A stretch of DNA of 64,000 nt from Okapia johnstoni (Eukaryota; Chordata; Mammalia; Artiodactyla; Giraffidae). Below, in pieces: positions 21,691 through 40,588 of the stretch. The DNA is taken from the NCBI GenBank assembly GCA_024291935.2, contig CM044310.1, forward strand, positions 118,368,213 through 118,432,212, read 5' to 3'. The position numbers and the translations under genes are program-made. Within the stretch, counting starts at the first letter, position 1, and every line of letters begins with the position of its first letter. The notes under the pieces are model-generated. The model worked only from the letters and a program-made list of their open reading frames with translations. It ran no database searches and was not told the origin of the DNA.

Positions 21691-22907
21691 GCAAAGTGTG
21701 GGGTCTTTGTGGGGGGCAGAAATCACTGTGCAGCCCATAGTGTAGTTACAGAGAACATCTCAGAGGTCATTTTGTGGGTTATATTTGGTATTTTGGGATA
21801 TTTGGGGGTTGCAACAAAGAAAGTTTCAGATGCATTTTAGAAGACACAAAGAATTTGGAATGTTTCCTGGGAAGACACTTGGGTCTCACTGGCATCACTA
21901 GCCAAAGCTCTCTTTTGTTGGTAGCTTTTGGAGGTGACAGTGCTCAGACTGAGGTCACCATGAATGAAAACGTGGTGTCATGTCTAGTGGTCTTCAGGAG
22001 TATCATTCCATCGTGAATACGTGAGTCATGGGGGTTTGGAATGTTTGATGGAGTTGTGTAACAGGTAAGGGGATGGCTCTGCAGTCTCTGGGGAGTGTGT
22101 CAGACCCCAGGGAAGTCTGTAGGTTTGTTTGAGTCCAGAAGGGAAACGATGGGTGTTAAGACTCACATGGCAGAGAGTTCTCATCAGCGAGGGCCTGCTG
22201 TGGATGGGACCAATGGCAGAAGGGCTGCAAGGGCTCGTGACTCGGGGAAGATTGTTCAGCTGATCAGGGGCAGTCACAGTGGAGAGACGTCAGCCTCGGG
22301 AAGACACAGCTGCTGTTGTCTTACTGCCAGACTGGTGGCGGTCACTCTGCCACCTCTGCCTGCCTGTCCCAGAACTCACACACACACAGTACAGTCACAA
22401 GGAAGCTGCGGTGCGGAGGGCAAGGTGTTTTAAACTAAATGTGGAGCAAGCGTATTTCTTTGAGGAGGAAAACTGCTGTGTTCTGGGGAGGAGACAGGAA
22501 GAGAACAGTGTTTGGGAACTCAGAGCCCTGGTGATGGCAGGGAAGCTCAAGAAAGAGGTGAAGGAAAAGCTCTGTTCCTCCTCACCAGTGCTCAGCAGCT
22601 AGCCCAACAGAAGGCAGTGAGGTATCAGGGCCCCGTTTAGAGGAAGGATCTTGTCCTTCTCAACACCCACTCAGCCTCTGTGCACATGTCTTCACTGTCT
22701 TCTCTAGAATGGCACTCACAGTGGTGTCCCCAGTAGACGACCCGAGGAAGTAAAGGGTTTTCTTCCTGTGCCCTGGCGGCCTCAGCCTCTCCTCCACCGT
22801 TCTCTCCGACACCCACTTCCCTGCTGCTCTTCTCACTGTTGGTTTGCCCAATCCCAGTGAAGCCAGTCAAGTCAGCATTTCAGGCTGTGATTTTTCTTCA
22901 GCTAATA
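21691..22907 (+). repeat. Intron 1 of gene A; partly shared with D
   Basis: No gene recognised. The first half (about 21900-22110) shares words with 61290-61430 of duplicon D (gtgtgtcagaccccaggg / gtgtgttggaccagatgg region). The second half is unassigned. Confidence 0.4.
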
Positions 22908-23098
22908 TCAACATAGCTCAGTTGGTAAAAGAGTCTGCCTGCCATGCAGGAGACCCAGGTTCGATTCCTGGGTCAGGAAGATCCCCTGGAGAAGGAAATG
23001 GCAACTGACTCCAGTATTCTGGCCTGGAGAATCCCATGGACGGAGGAGCCTGGCGGGCTACAGTCTATGGGGTCGCGAGCGTTGGACATGACTAAGCA
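22908..23098 (+). repeat. Bov-tA SINE with well-kept tRNA-like head
   Basis: Sense copy: tagctcagttggtaaaagag (A-box side) and caggttcgattcctgg (B-box side) are well preserved, followed by the BovB-type tail to ggacatgactaagcac. Confidence 0.93.
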
Positions 23099-23205
23099 CA
23101 TAGTGCACACACAGTATCAATGCAGAATAGAAACCTTAGATTCCAGGAAGCTTTCTCCGATTAAGTGTCAAGCCAGCCAAGAGCCTCCTCCTTTTTCTGT
23201 GGATT

Positions 23206-23326
23206 GTTTTATATTATGTTTGGCTGCGCAACTTGTGGGTTCCTTAATTCCCCGACCAGGGATTGAACCCGGGCCCACAGCAGTGAAAGCTGGTAAGTTG
23301 TAACCGCTGGACCGCCAGGGAAGTTC
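23206..23326 (-). repeat. tRNA-Glu-derived SINE, short copy
   Basis: gtttggctgcgcaacttgtg to ctggaccgccagggaagttc, antisense. Confidence 0.8.
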
Positions 23327-23654
23327 CAGTTTTCAGCTCTCTATTGCCAGAATGGGTCTGCTCACCCTCGAGCAGCTACCGCTGGGATGAGCTCGCTGCC
23401 ATCATAGTTGAACTTGCACGTGACCTTTCCACCTTTGGAGGGCAGGGAGAATTGTCCAGATGCAGGACCCTTAGCTTCACTGTCCTCAGCTGTTGCTGTT
23501 CTGCGCCGTCCTCACTCCTCCAGGGCAAAGGACCCCTGCCCACGTCAGTCTTCCAGCATGAAGACAATGGCAGAGTGGGAACTAATGTAACTTTGTGTCC
23601 GTCTCATTCACTTATTCACTACACAAAGAGTGTATACCATATTTTTAATTTGTG

Positions 23655-23854
23655 TGTGTGTGTGCTTAGTTGCTCGACAACTAACCCTGTGGACTGTAGC
23701 CCGCCAGGCTCCTCTGTCTGTGGGATTCTTCAGACAAGAATACTGGAGTGGGTTGCCATGTTCTCTTCCAGGGGATCTTCCCAACCCAGGGATCACACCC
23801 TGGTCTCTTTCATTGCACATGGATTCGTTACCATCAGAGCCACCAGGGAAGCCC
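23655..23854 (-). repeat. Bov-tA SINE
   Basis: Antisense copy (tgtgcttagttgctcgacaa to gagccaccagggaagcccg), preceded by a (TG)n run. Confidence 0.92.
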
Positions 23855-24333
23855 GTTTTTTAATATTTATTGGGGTATGATTGATTTTCAGTGTTGTGTT
23901 AGTTTCAGGTGTTTAGCAAAGTGAATTGTCAAATACATACATCCGCTCTCTTAGATTCTTTTCTCGTGTAGGTCATCACAGAGGACTGAGTTTAGTTCCC
24001 TATGCTATACAGTTAAGGCTTAGTTAGTTATCTATTTTATATATAGTAGTGTGTATGTGCCAGTCCCAGTCTCCTCACTTATCCCTCCCCCTCTTACCCA
24101 TCGATAACCATAAGCTTATTTTCTACATCTGTAACTCCATTTCAGTTTTGTAGATAAGTTCATTTGTAGCCTTTTTTTTTTTTTTTAGATTCCACATATC
24201 ATTGATATCGTACAATATTTGTCTTTCTCTGTCTGACTTACTTCACTCAGTGTGAGAATCTCTAGGTTCATCTGTGCTGCTGCAAATACCATTATTTTTT
24301 TTTTTTAATGGCTGAGTAATTTTCCATAAATGA
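23855..24333 (-). repeat. L1 3' region, antisense
   Basis: tttcaggtgtttagcaaagt, ccctatgctatacagttaag, atctattttatatatagtag and ggctgagtaattttccataa are antisense L1 text with internal T runs. Confidence 0.87.
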
Positions 24334-24340
24334 TGGAGAC

Positions 24341-24500
24341 AGGGACCTCCCTGGTGGTGCAGTGTTTAAGACTCTGCACTTCCTGGGACTTCCCTAGTGG
24401 TCCTGTGGTTAGGACTCAGTGCTTCCACTTCAGGGGCACAGGTGTGATCCCTGGCCCTGGTCAGGGAACTAACATCTGCATGCTGCCTGGTGCAACACCC
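24341..24500 (+). repeat. Two nested tRNA-Glu-derived SINE pieces
   Basis: A truncated head (gggacctccctggtggtgca) at 24341-24383 is followed at once by a second copy (gggacttccctagtggtcct to gcatgctgcctggtgcaac). Confidence 0.8.
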
Positions 24501-25604
24501 CACACCCACCCCCCAAAAATGGAGACAAACCCACCTTGTCACTTACAGTCATGCAAGTCAGATGCCCCAAAGCAAAGGCCTGGGGTGTGGACTTGGATTC
24601 TCCCCGACACCCACTGCTCTCCTCGACGCCGCCATCACACCAGCTCTACCTGGTCCCCGTGTGGCTCATCACAGCTGGAGAAAAACACCCCCCCGAGCTG
24701 ACCGGTCTCACTTCAGATTCCTGGTTCTGCTCCCTTACCTTCCCTGTGTGTCTGCTCCATACCTTTCCTGTGGAGCTCCTCAGAGGTCCACCTCAGCCTC
24801 TCCCATCTTTTTTCCTCAAAGACTGTTTCTTCTCCATTGAGCTCCTGGAGCAAAGGACGAGGTCTCCTCTAACGGCCTCAACCGTCTGCCTCAGGGCCTG
24901 TGCTCTCTCCTCAGTATTGACTGCGGATACTCTGAACCCGCCTCTGGCTGTTGCTGGCCCTGAAGTTGTGCCCCGGTTGCCAGCTCCACTGTCAGGATCA
25001 GGGCCGTGTGGCATCATGTATTTCTACTTCTCGGAAGTTACTTTGATCAACATTCAAACATGGTGGCATCGTCTCTCTGAAACACAAAGACGGGCACTCA
25101 CATACACCCCATACCTTTTTATACACTCGGTTCTTTCCTCTTTAAAATACAGTGTTCTCAATTAGCTACATTTTCCCCTCCTATTAAATGCCACAGAAGA
25201 ATGGGGGTGCAAGAGAATGGCCATGTCCCAGGGGAAATCTTAGGATAGGTCGTCAAGTAAGGGTCCCTGGCTTCCTGCAGGAAAGAATTCAAGAGCGAGA
25301 CTTAGTAGAGTGAGCCATGCCGTGCCGCGCCGCCCAAGATGCCTGGGTCATGGTGGAGAGTGCTGACGAAACGTGGTCCACTGCATAAGGGGATGGCAGG
25401 CTCCTTCAGTATTCTCACCTCGAGAACCCCAAGAATGATAAAGTAAAAGCAGGTTTATTGAGAGAAATACACATTCCATAGGCAGAATATGGTTGTCTCT
25501 GAAGGGGAGAGTGGCCCTGGGCTGTGGGCATATTTAGTTTTTATGAGGTGGGTAATCCATGCACTAACGTGTGAGAAGATTGTTCCAGCTATTTGGAGGA
25601 AAAT
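24501..25604. other. Intron 1 of gene A, no gene recognised
   Basis: A frame of 209 codons (24536-25165) crosses this region but has no recognisable domain and no homologous support; I treat it as chance. Bases 25340-25450 include a (gccgcgcc) CpG patch. Confidence 0.4.
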
Positions 25605-25730
25605 GCAGAAGTTGATTTTGGTAGTTACGTCGCAGTATATGCGTATATGCATATGTCGAATATCATATTGTGCATCTGAAATATACATGATATTTATTTG
25701 TCAATTATACCTCAGTAAAACTTTAAAAGA
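25605..25730 (+). repeat. L1-like 3' end, sense
   Basis: tgtgcatctgaaatatacat and caattatacctcagtaaaac are typical of L1 3' ends. Duplicon C has the same text at about 45340-45420 (caattatacctcaataaat), so it predates the duplication. Confidence 0.6.
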
Positions 25731-25877
25731 AAAAGGTGCAAGGTATGCTGTGCTTGCCTCCGCTGAGTGGTGCTCATCCGGGCTACACATTACATCAGTG
25801 AGGCATTTTGCAAATACATGTGTGCCCTGACCAGAGATTCCCCTTCAAAAAGTCTATGTGGGGCTCAGCCTCAATAG

Positions 25878-25885
25878 TATATAAG
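25878..25885 (+). promoter_or_regulatory. TATA box of a possible alternative promoter
   Basis: TATATAAG lies about 400 bases upstream of exon 2. It is followed by an exon-like stretch (gagcatcaggactcttgag to ctgagatctgggctgagg) ending at a donor-like GTAAGA at 25962. Neither the TATA nor the donor is kept in copies C and D. It could start a shorter 5' UTR for gene A; there is no transcript evidence. Confidence 0.35.
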
Positions 25886-26278
25886 GGGCCCTGGTGCATC
25901 TAGCATTGAGCATCAGGACTCTTGAGTCCTTCCGTCCTGAGGGCTGAGATCTGGGCTGAGGGTAAGACTGCTCTGCCCTGAGTGGGGCTGGACCAGGGCC
26001 TGCTGTGAGACCTGAAGGGCATCGTGGAGTCAGCAGAGGTGCCTCCTGCTCCTGTGTACATGAGGCCTCACCAGGAGGGGAGTGAGATCCGAGGGGAAGT
26101 GTTCGAAAGTCTCGTGTTGGTCTCTGTGAGGGAGTTGACTGTCCTGAGTCCCTCCTGAGACAGTGGGCACAGGGGACTGTCTGTTCCCCATGGTGGGGGC
26201 TTCCCTGTGTGCGTGGTTGGGGCTCAGGAAGGGGGTGTGTTGGCTCTAAGCATTAAACAGCATGTTTTCCACTTTCAG

Positions 26279-26355
26279 GGTAGACCCCTGAAGACTCATG
26301 TTGCCTGAGGAAGAAGCCCAGGAGAGGAGGAAGAGGAAAGAGGGAAGAGGCTGGA

Positions 26356-26370
<15 letters not shown>
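26279..26370 (+). CDS. Gene A exon 2: 5' UTR and start codon (MALSQ)
   Basis: The acceptor tttccactttcag ends at 26278. The exon is 92 nt, with 77 nt of UTR and then ATG GCT CTT TCT CAG at 26356-26370, ending exactly at a donor gtaaac. The start has G at -3 and G at +4. A short exon coding about five residues before the KRAB exon is the normal structure of KRAB-zinc-finger genes. Paralogous exon 2 copies lie at about 46040 (broken) and 63637 (duplicon D). Confidence 0.9.
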
Positions 26371-34117
<7,747 letters not shown>

Positions 34118-34123
34118 AATAAA
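34118..34123 (+). promoter_or_regulatory. Candidate polyadenylation signal of gene A
   Basis: AATAAA lies about 510 bases after the stop codon and before the L1 insertion. Zinc-finger-type sequence resumes after the insertion, so transcripts could also run further. Confidence 0.4.
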
Positions 34124-34365
34124 GGGATCTGTTTTCTGGAGTGAAAGCACACAACTGTAGTGTGTGGTAAGGATTGTACCCATATAGCAAATGAGGGGGA
34201 AGATACAGGGTCGACACCTTCAAAATGCAATAAACATGGTAAAGACTTTCCCTTGAAATCAAACATTATGCAACAACAGAGTCCATGTTGGAGAGAAATC
34301 ACTAGACTTTAGAATATACATCTTTGAGAGAAGCCACATAAAAATAATGTGCATGCTAGTTACAG

Positions 34366-36232
34366 TTCAGGATGGTGGAGTAGAAGGACGTGTGTTAGTC
34401 TTCTCCTGCAAGAGCACCAAAATCCCAACTAGCTGTTGAACAACCATCAGCAGGAGGACATTGGTCCAAAGAACAAGAAGCCACAATGAGATGGTAGGAG
34501 GGGCACAAACACTATAAAATCAAATTCGATACTGGCTGGGTGGGCGACCTACAAACTGGAGAACAATAATACCAAAGAAGTTTTCCTACTGTTGGAAAAG
34601 TTCTGAGCCCCACCTCAGGCTTCCCAGCCTGGGGATCTAGCAAAGGAACTGAGAGTACCCAGGGAATCTGACTTTGAAGGCCAGCGGGATTTGATTATAG
34701 AACTTCCACAGAACTGGGGGGAACAGATTCCACTCTTGGAGGGCACAAACAAAGTCTTGGCATGCACCAAGACCCAAGGGAAAGGAGCAGTGACCCCACA
34801 GGAGACTGAACCAGACCTACCTGCTGGTGTTGGAGGGTCTTCTCTGGAGGCATGGGTCAGAAATGGCTCGCCATGGGGGCAGGGGCACTGACAGCAGCAG
34901 TCTGACAAGGTGCCCCTTGGTGTTAGTCCTCTTGGAAGTCAGACCTCACCATAAACCCCAGAGCTGGGTCGCCTCAGGCCAAACAACCAACAGGGAGAGA
35001 GCACAACCCCACCCATCAGCAGATAATTGGATTAAAGTTTTACTTGGTGAGGCCCTGCGCACTAGAGTGAGACCCAGTTTTTCCCACCAAGTCCCTCCCA
35101 TCAGGAATCTTACACAAGCCTTTTAGCTTCATCTACCAAAGGGCATATAGAAAAAACAAGAAGAACCACAATTCCACAGCAGCTAGAACAAAAGCCACAT
35201 TACACTAAGTTAATTAGGATGAAAAAGAAGAGTTATATCACAGATGAAGGGACAAGATAAAACCCCAAAAAAACAACTAAATGAAGTGGAGATAGGCAAC
35301 CTTCCAGATTATTCATGATACAGAATAATCATGAAGATGATCTAGGATCTCAGAAATAGAATGGAGAAGATGCAAGTAATGTTTACCAAATACCTAGAAC
35401 TAAAGAACAAACCAACAGAGATGAACAATACAGTACAAAGAATCAGTAGCAGAATAACTGAGGCAGAAGAATGGATAAAAATGAATGACCTGGAGGACAA
35501 AATGGTGGGAATCACTTCTGCAGAACAGGATACAGGGGAGAAAAGGAATGAAAAAAAAAAAAAAAAGACAGCCTGAGAGACCTCTGGGACAATGTTAAAT
35601 GGGTTAACATTTGCATGATAGGGGATCCCAGAAGAAGAGAGAGAAAGGACCAGAGAAAATATTTGAAGAGATAATAGCTGAAAACTTCCCTAACATGGGA
35701 AAGGATATAGTCAACTAAGTCCAGGAAGCGCAGAGTCCCAGGCAAGATAAACCTAAGGAGGAACACACTGACACGCATAGTAATCAAACTACAAAATTTG
35801 AGACAGTATTAAAAGCAACAAGGGGAAAATGACAACATACATGGGAACTCCCATAAGGTTACAAACTTGATTTCTCAACAGAAATTATACAAGCCAGAAG
35901 GGAATGGCACTATATATTTAAAGTGATGAAAGGGAAGAACCTACAAACCAAGAATACTCTAACCAGCAAGACTCATTCAGATTTGATGGAGAAAGCAAAA
36001 GCTTTCCAGACAAGCAAAGATTAAGAGAATTCAGCACCACCAAACCAGCTTTACAACAAATGTTAAAGGAACTTCTCTAGGCAAGAAACACAGGAGAAGG
36101 AAAAGACCTACAAAAAAATAAACCCAAAACAGTTAAGAAAATGGTAATAGTACCATACATATCAATAATTACCTTAAATGTAAATGGATTAAATGCACCA
36201 ACCAAAAGACACAGACTGGCTGGGCCAATGAA
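34366..36232 (+). mobile_element. Bovid L1, 5' part only (5' UTR, ORF1, ORF2 start)
   Basis: It begins with the L1 5' terminus (aggatggtggagtagaagga; cacaatgagatggtaggagg). The 5' UTR is followed by ORF1 remnants: a coiled-coil piece at 35361-35576 (TVQRISSRITEAEEWIKMND) that ends after an A run, then broken RNA-binding-domain text. It ends with the first codons of the ORF2 endonuclease (ITLNVNGLNAPTKRHRLA) near 36220. The rest of ORF2 and the 3' end are missing. Frameshifts make it inactive. It lies inside the 3' region of the zinc-finger gene. Confidence 0.85.
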
Positions 36233-36659
36233 AACGTGCATGTATGCACTTTGGCTTAACACATCACTCTACTTAATCCCCCAAATTGTAGGTGATTATT
36301 TTATATTGTTAGGTTAATCATGTTCCTATTATGGCTTGTGATTATAATTATCTTTGAATTTTGGCTGGCTATTGATTGTGAAAACATAAACATCTTTTAC
36401 TACTGTGATTATGTAACTGTTGTTCACTTAATACCATTGTATCATGATTGGTCAACAGAAAATAATAGAATTCGGTATCACCAAAATTGCCATTTAATGG
36501 AAAAACCTGTAATCACTTTTTAAAATCCAGATGCATACCAGAATTATCTTGGAATTTTTTGAAAAATACAAATGCCCAGGTATTGCTTTTTTTCTCCAAA
36601 ACTCCAGATGTATTTCTAATGAACAGCCATGTCTAAAAACAACTGGACTCCATGGGGGA
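36233..36659. other. Unassigned AT-rich stretch
   Basis: No gene. The text around 36400-36460 (ttgttcacttaataccattg, gattggtcaacagaaaataa) looks like part of an interspersed repeat that I cannot name. Confidence 0.35.
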
Positions 36660-37241
36660 AAAAAAAAAGGTGCAACACTAATGGCTTTACCCAAAGATGA
36701 AAACTGTGGGGCATCAGAGGATTTATATTTGAGAGCACCCTTACAACTGTAATGAATGTTGTAAAGCTTCTTCAAATGTCCATGCCTTTGGCATAATGAG
36801 AGAATTAATGCAGGATAGAAAATGCACAGATATACTTAATGTGGAAATACCTCTAAGAAACAGTGTGTCCTCAAGACTCACCAAATAATTCATATTGGGG
36901 AGAATCTTTACTTTAAAAAGTATGTGGTAAATTTCTTGACCAGTTCTCCCAATGGGCCACACTTCAGAGGAACTATACTGGGAATAACTAAGTCTTCAGT
37001 TTTTTGAGATTAGTCTGAGATACTATATACTGCAGAATAATTCAAAGTCAAAATATGTTGAAACTCATGACACAATTATCCCAGGAACAAGGACCTACTT
37101 GTGTGGAAATGGCTCATTATCTCCAGTGTATTTAAATATTTAAATTTTCTTAAAAAGACTACATTACTATCTATGACTTTAAACTTGAAGTTTGAAATCT
37201 TTTGATCTTATTCATTCAATACAGGCCTTTCACAATGGTCT
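36660..37241 (+). pseudogene. Zinc-finger 3' relic and 3' UTR, paralogous to the left edge
   Basis: Heavily decayed finger words (cttacaactgtaatgaatg; gactcaccaaataattcata) are followed by a 3' UTR segment. Its words, in order, match 500-690: ggaataactaagtct, actgcagaataatt, aatatgtt, tctatgactttaaac. It is either the distal 3' UTR of gene A or the tail of another lost copy. Confidence 0.65.
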
Positions 37242-38253
37242 TGTTACACAAATCACAAGACCATGTGCCCGACACACAGTGAAGCTCATCAATACTAAAC
37301 GTTAGAGTTTGGAATAGAGAAAGGTTTATTACAGATTCATACAAGGAGATGGGTGGCTCATGCCCTAAGAACCCCAGAGTTACTGAAAGCTTTCAGCAGG
37401 TCCCTCTAAAAGCAAAACGTGAGGGATGGGCATGGTTAGTTGTAGACTTCTCAGTGTCAGATCCTTTGTTCTTGAGGTCCGGTCATGGTCAGGTAACGAT
37501 GTTCCTGTACTTCTCTACTAGATGAATGTTATTCTCTATTCTTAACAGAAAGGGCAAAGTCCCAAGGCACAACTTTTTGTCTCCAAGGTCCCCGTCCTGA
37601 CCAAGAGGAGGCAGATCTCAGTTGGCAGCTCCTTCAGGGCCATGTTCCCACATCCTTCCCAGCTGTCATCCCTTAGGGAGCCAGGCACCCAACCCAACTG
37701 GCCCTCAGTCTCCTCAGGCCGCCCAAAGGAGGAGACCAGGTCTCACAGACTGTGACCCATGCAGACGGCCACTGCTATTAGGTCACAGAGACAGGGATGG
37801 AGGAGAGGTTCACTGCAGCCTCAAGGCCTGGGCCAAGGCTAGTGGAGGGCCTTAGTGAGGGCTCTGGAGCCCTGCAGAGCATAGTCCTCAGGCTGTTCCT
37901 TGGGCCCTCCCACTGGCCCAAGCCTGGGTAGGCTGGAGGGGCTCCAGGAGAAGGCCTGAATCTACCTCTTACCTCACTCTCCATCTGATGACTACCACTG
38001 ACCCTTGACTGAATCACTTGCCCAGTGGTCCTTTATTGACAGTTACTATTGGGCAGGACCCACTGCAGTACTGGCCAGTAACCAAGCAGGACAACTAACG
38101 GGTCACTCACTGACAGTTGCTTGCTTGTGTGTGGGGCCCACTGAGGCACCAAGCAATGACTGAGCAAGACCTGTTGCCTGGTAACAGGGTGCAGAGTAAT
38201 GAGACACAACAGTGGCTACCTGCTAAGGGTTGTGCTCCACTTTCTCTGTTACA
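37242..38253 (-). mobile_element. Solo LTR of an endogenous retrovirus, 4-bp target-site duplication
   Basis: Read on the minus strand the element starts TGTAACAGAG and ends TTTGTGTAACA, about 1012 bp. It is flanked by gtct at 37238-37241 and gtct at 38254-38257. A polyadenylation signal (aataaacctttctc on the minus strand, near 37319-37332) lies about 85 bases before its 3' end, as in an LTR R-U5 region. A 4-bp duplication is usual for class I (ERV1) elements. No internal retroviral genes are seen next to it, so it is a solo LTR. It is inserted in zinc-finger 3' sequence. Confidence 0.8.
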
Positions 38254-38929
38254 GTCTCATGATGGTTTCATGAAGGAATCAGATGAGGGAGCCGACTTCA
38301 TTAGGTGTGGTTTGTTCACATTTGTGTTCACTGGAGAAACAAGGACACAAAATTATCAAATTCAGTAGTGTGAATTAGTCAAGGAGGGACAGAGAATAAA
38401 TGTACAACAGTGATGACTCATTATGCCCATTATGTTCAGGCTGCCCTTCCATAGATAGGCAACTGTGGGTTATAGGAAAGGATGTTGTATCAATTGACCT
38501 TGAGCAGAGAAGGCTGGACATTAAGGGACATGGGCTTTTCATGGGAGGAGAGTGACAGGTTACGACTGAGTATGGGGTGGAAATACTACAAGGAGAATGG
38601 TGATCACTTTCTCCTTTAATTGGCAATAGCTGTTGTATATCAATGGAAACTTAGTCTTATTCTTGGAAATTGTAGAGGGCAGTTTTCTTGAGAGGAAAAT
38701 TTAATCAAAAGACCCAGAGAAGTATGTGTGTCTGTTTCATATTTAATTGCTGCCATTATGTTTAGCTACTCCTTTATTCAGAATATATCATAAGTCTCAT
38801 GCATATGAGTTTTCATTTGTAAAGTAACTGGCTGATAAAATATGCTTTTACCTTAAAACTGTCACAGATAGTCAGAGTAAGCAGGGGAAAGGAAGAGGAA
38901 GCGCCTTCGCTTCCCAGCTCTCCTGGGCT
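38254..38929. other. No gene recognised
   Basis: About 680 bases between the solo LTR and promoter copy B. No repeat or exon recognised. Confidence 0.35.
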
Positions 38930-39784
38930 CCTTCCTCGCCCCGCCCCTGGTGGTAACGCTCCGCCCAGGCCCCGCCTCCGGAAGTCCCGCCTCTTCCTTT
39001 CCGACTCGATCCCCGGGAACCGAGATGCAGTATGCACACGGAGTACCAAACGGTGATTGACTTGTGTGAAGCCGTTGTTTCAGCGTTCTAGTGTAAATAT
39101 GTGCCGCACTGTCCGCCCTATTTCTTTAAGGTCTTGGGAGTGACTCTCGACCTTACAGCCCAGCAGCCGGCACTCAACCTGAGTAAGCCCAGACATCGCT
39201 GTTACTCGTCGGGTATTTTGGTTTAACGGTGTGAGGCTGGCCAGTTCTCTTGACATTTCTGCTTTCGTTACACGTAGACACCGTCTTTCACCACATTTTT
39301 CTGCTTAAAACTCTTTACCACCTCTGTCCTCCGCCCCATATAAAGTCCTCGTCCGCGAGGTGGATTCGCGGCCCTCAGCGTCGCCTTGGAGCCCGCGCTG
39401 GCCGCCCCGCTCCCGGAGAAGCCCCGTCCTCTCCCCGGTCCTGAGATTCTGGAGAGCCCGCCCCGCTCTTGAGACCCCGTCCCCCTCTGTCCTTCAGTCT
39501 CAGGCACCTCCTTCTGCCCCCGCAGCCTTTTCCGTTCCGTCAGCCCGTTCCCTCACCCCGCATAGGGGCAGGTGACTTGGGCCAACCTTGTACTACCCAC
39601 TCTTCTTCGGTTCCCAATTCCACATGGTCTTTTCCCATCCGTGGGCATCTTTGTTAGTCGCCATTCCTGTATGTGGGCCAGGAGGTTCCAAAGAAGCAGA
39701 GACAGAGCGATCGAGATAGAAGTAGAACCACTGAGGAGAAAAAGGGAGAACCAAGTGGAAGATGCAAGATGGCTGAGGAAGTTC
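38930..39784 (+). promoter_or_regulatory. Zinc-finger promoter copy B, orphan
   Basis: The GC boxes ccccgcccctgg and ccccgcctccgg are followed by the shared promoter landmarks: gcttaaaactctttacc, ccatataaagtcctcg, cgaggtggattcgc, gattctggagagcccgccccg, ggggcaggtgacttgggcca, ccaattccacatggtc, gcagagacagagcga. It is closest by eye to copy C (same text from caggtgac to gatggctgagga). No exon 2, KRAB exon or finger exon follows before copy C, so it is a promoter without its gene. No clear exon 1 donor was found. Confidence 0.7.
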
Positions 39785-39957
39785 CCACTAGCTGCGTATT
39801 TGACACTTGATAGTGTACATATGTCAGTGCTCCTTTCTCAATTTGTTGTAGCCTCTCCTTCCACTGCTGTGTCCACAAGTCCATTCTCTAAGTCTGGGTC
39901 TCCATGCCTTCACTGTGAATAGGTTCATCAGTACTATTTTTTCTGATGAACCTGTTT
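39785..39957 (-). repeat. Bovid L1 3' region, antisense, left part
   Basis: gtgctcctttctcaatttgt, actgctgtgtccacaagtcc and aggttcatcagtactattt are antisense bovid L1 text. It is interrupted by a BovB piece and continues at 40112. Confidence 0.82.
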
Positions 39958-40111
39958 ACAGAGAAGACAGAGAAGGAACTGGTTCAATGGCATCACCGAC
40001 TCAATAGACATGATTATGAGCAAGTTCTGGGAGACAGTGAAGGACAGAGAAGCCTGGTGTGCTACAGTCCATGGGGTCACAAAGAGTCGGACACAACTGA
40101 GTGAGTGAACA
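39958..40111 (+). repeat. BovB 3' end, sense
   Basis: ggcatcaccgactcaataga, agttctgggagacagtgaag and gtcggacacaactgagtgag: a short sense BovB end inserted in L1. Confidence 0.85.
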
Positions 40112-40325
40112 ACAATATATATGTGTTAATGTATCATGCTTGTTTTCCTCTTTCTGACTTCACTCTGTATAACAGACTCTAGGTTCATCCACCTCACTTC
40201 AACTGACTCCAGCTCCATTCCTTTTATGGCTGAGTAATATTCCATTGTATTTACGTACCACATCTTTATCCATTCATCTGTTGATGGACATCTGGGTTAC
40301 TTTCATGTTCGGCTATTGTGTAGCA
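40112..40325 (-). repeat. Bovid L1 3' region, antisense, right part
   Basis: atatatatgtgttaatgtat, gactctaggttcatccacct and atggctgagtaatattccat: colinear continuation of the L1 at 39785. Confidence 0.85.
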
Positions 40326-40588
40326 TCTCTTTACTGCCAGGTGTGCATGCCTCTTTACATACACAGGCAGAACAAGCTACGATTATTTTGATTCCCCCAA
40401 AGATACAGATTATTATGAACAGTAGTGTTAATCCACTTCTCTTAAGGCGAGTTCTGGGAACTGTGCTAGGGATAGACTCGGTACTGGCTCAAGATGAAGC
40501 ACTTTATGGCATGGTTACAGTCAGGTCATCATGCAGTTAGCCTTTTCCCTCTGGTAGCAGTTACCATATCTGTAAAACTCAGAAATGT

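Noticed and set aside
24536..25165. Open frame of 209 codons on the plus strand
   Set aside because: No recognisable domain. It is located in an intron, overlaps other open frames of similar length, and has low-complexity Ser/Leu/Pro content.
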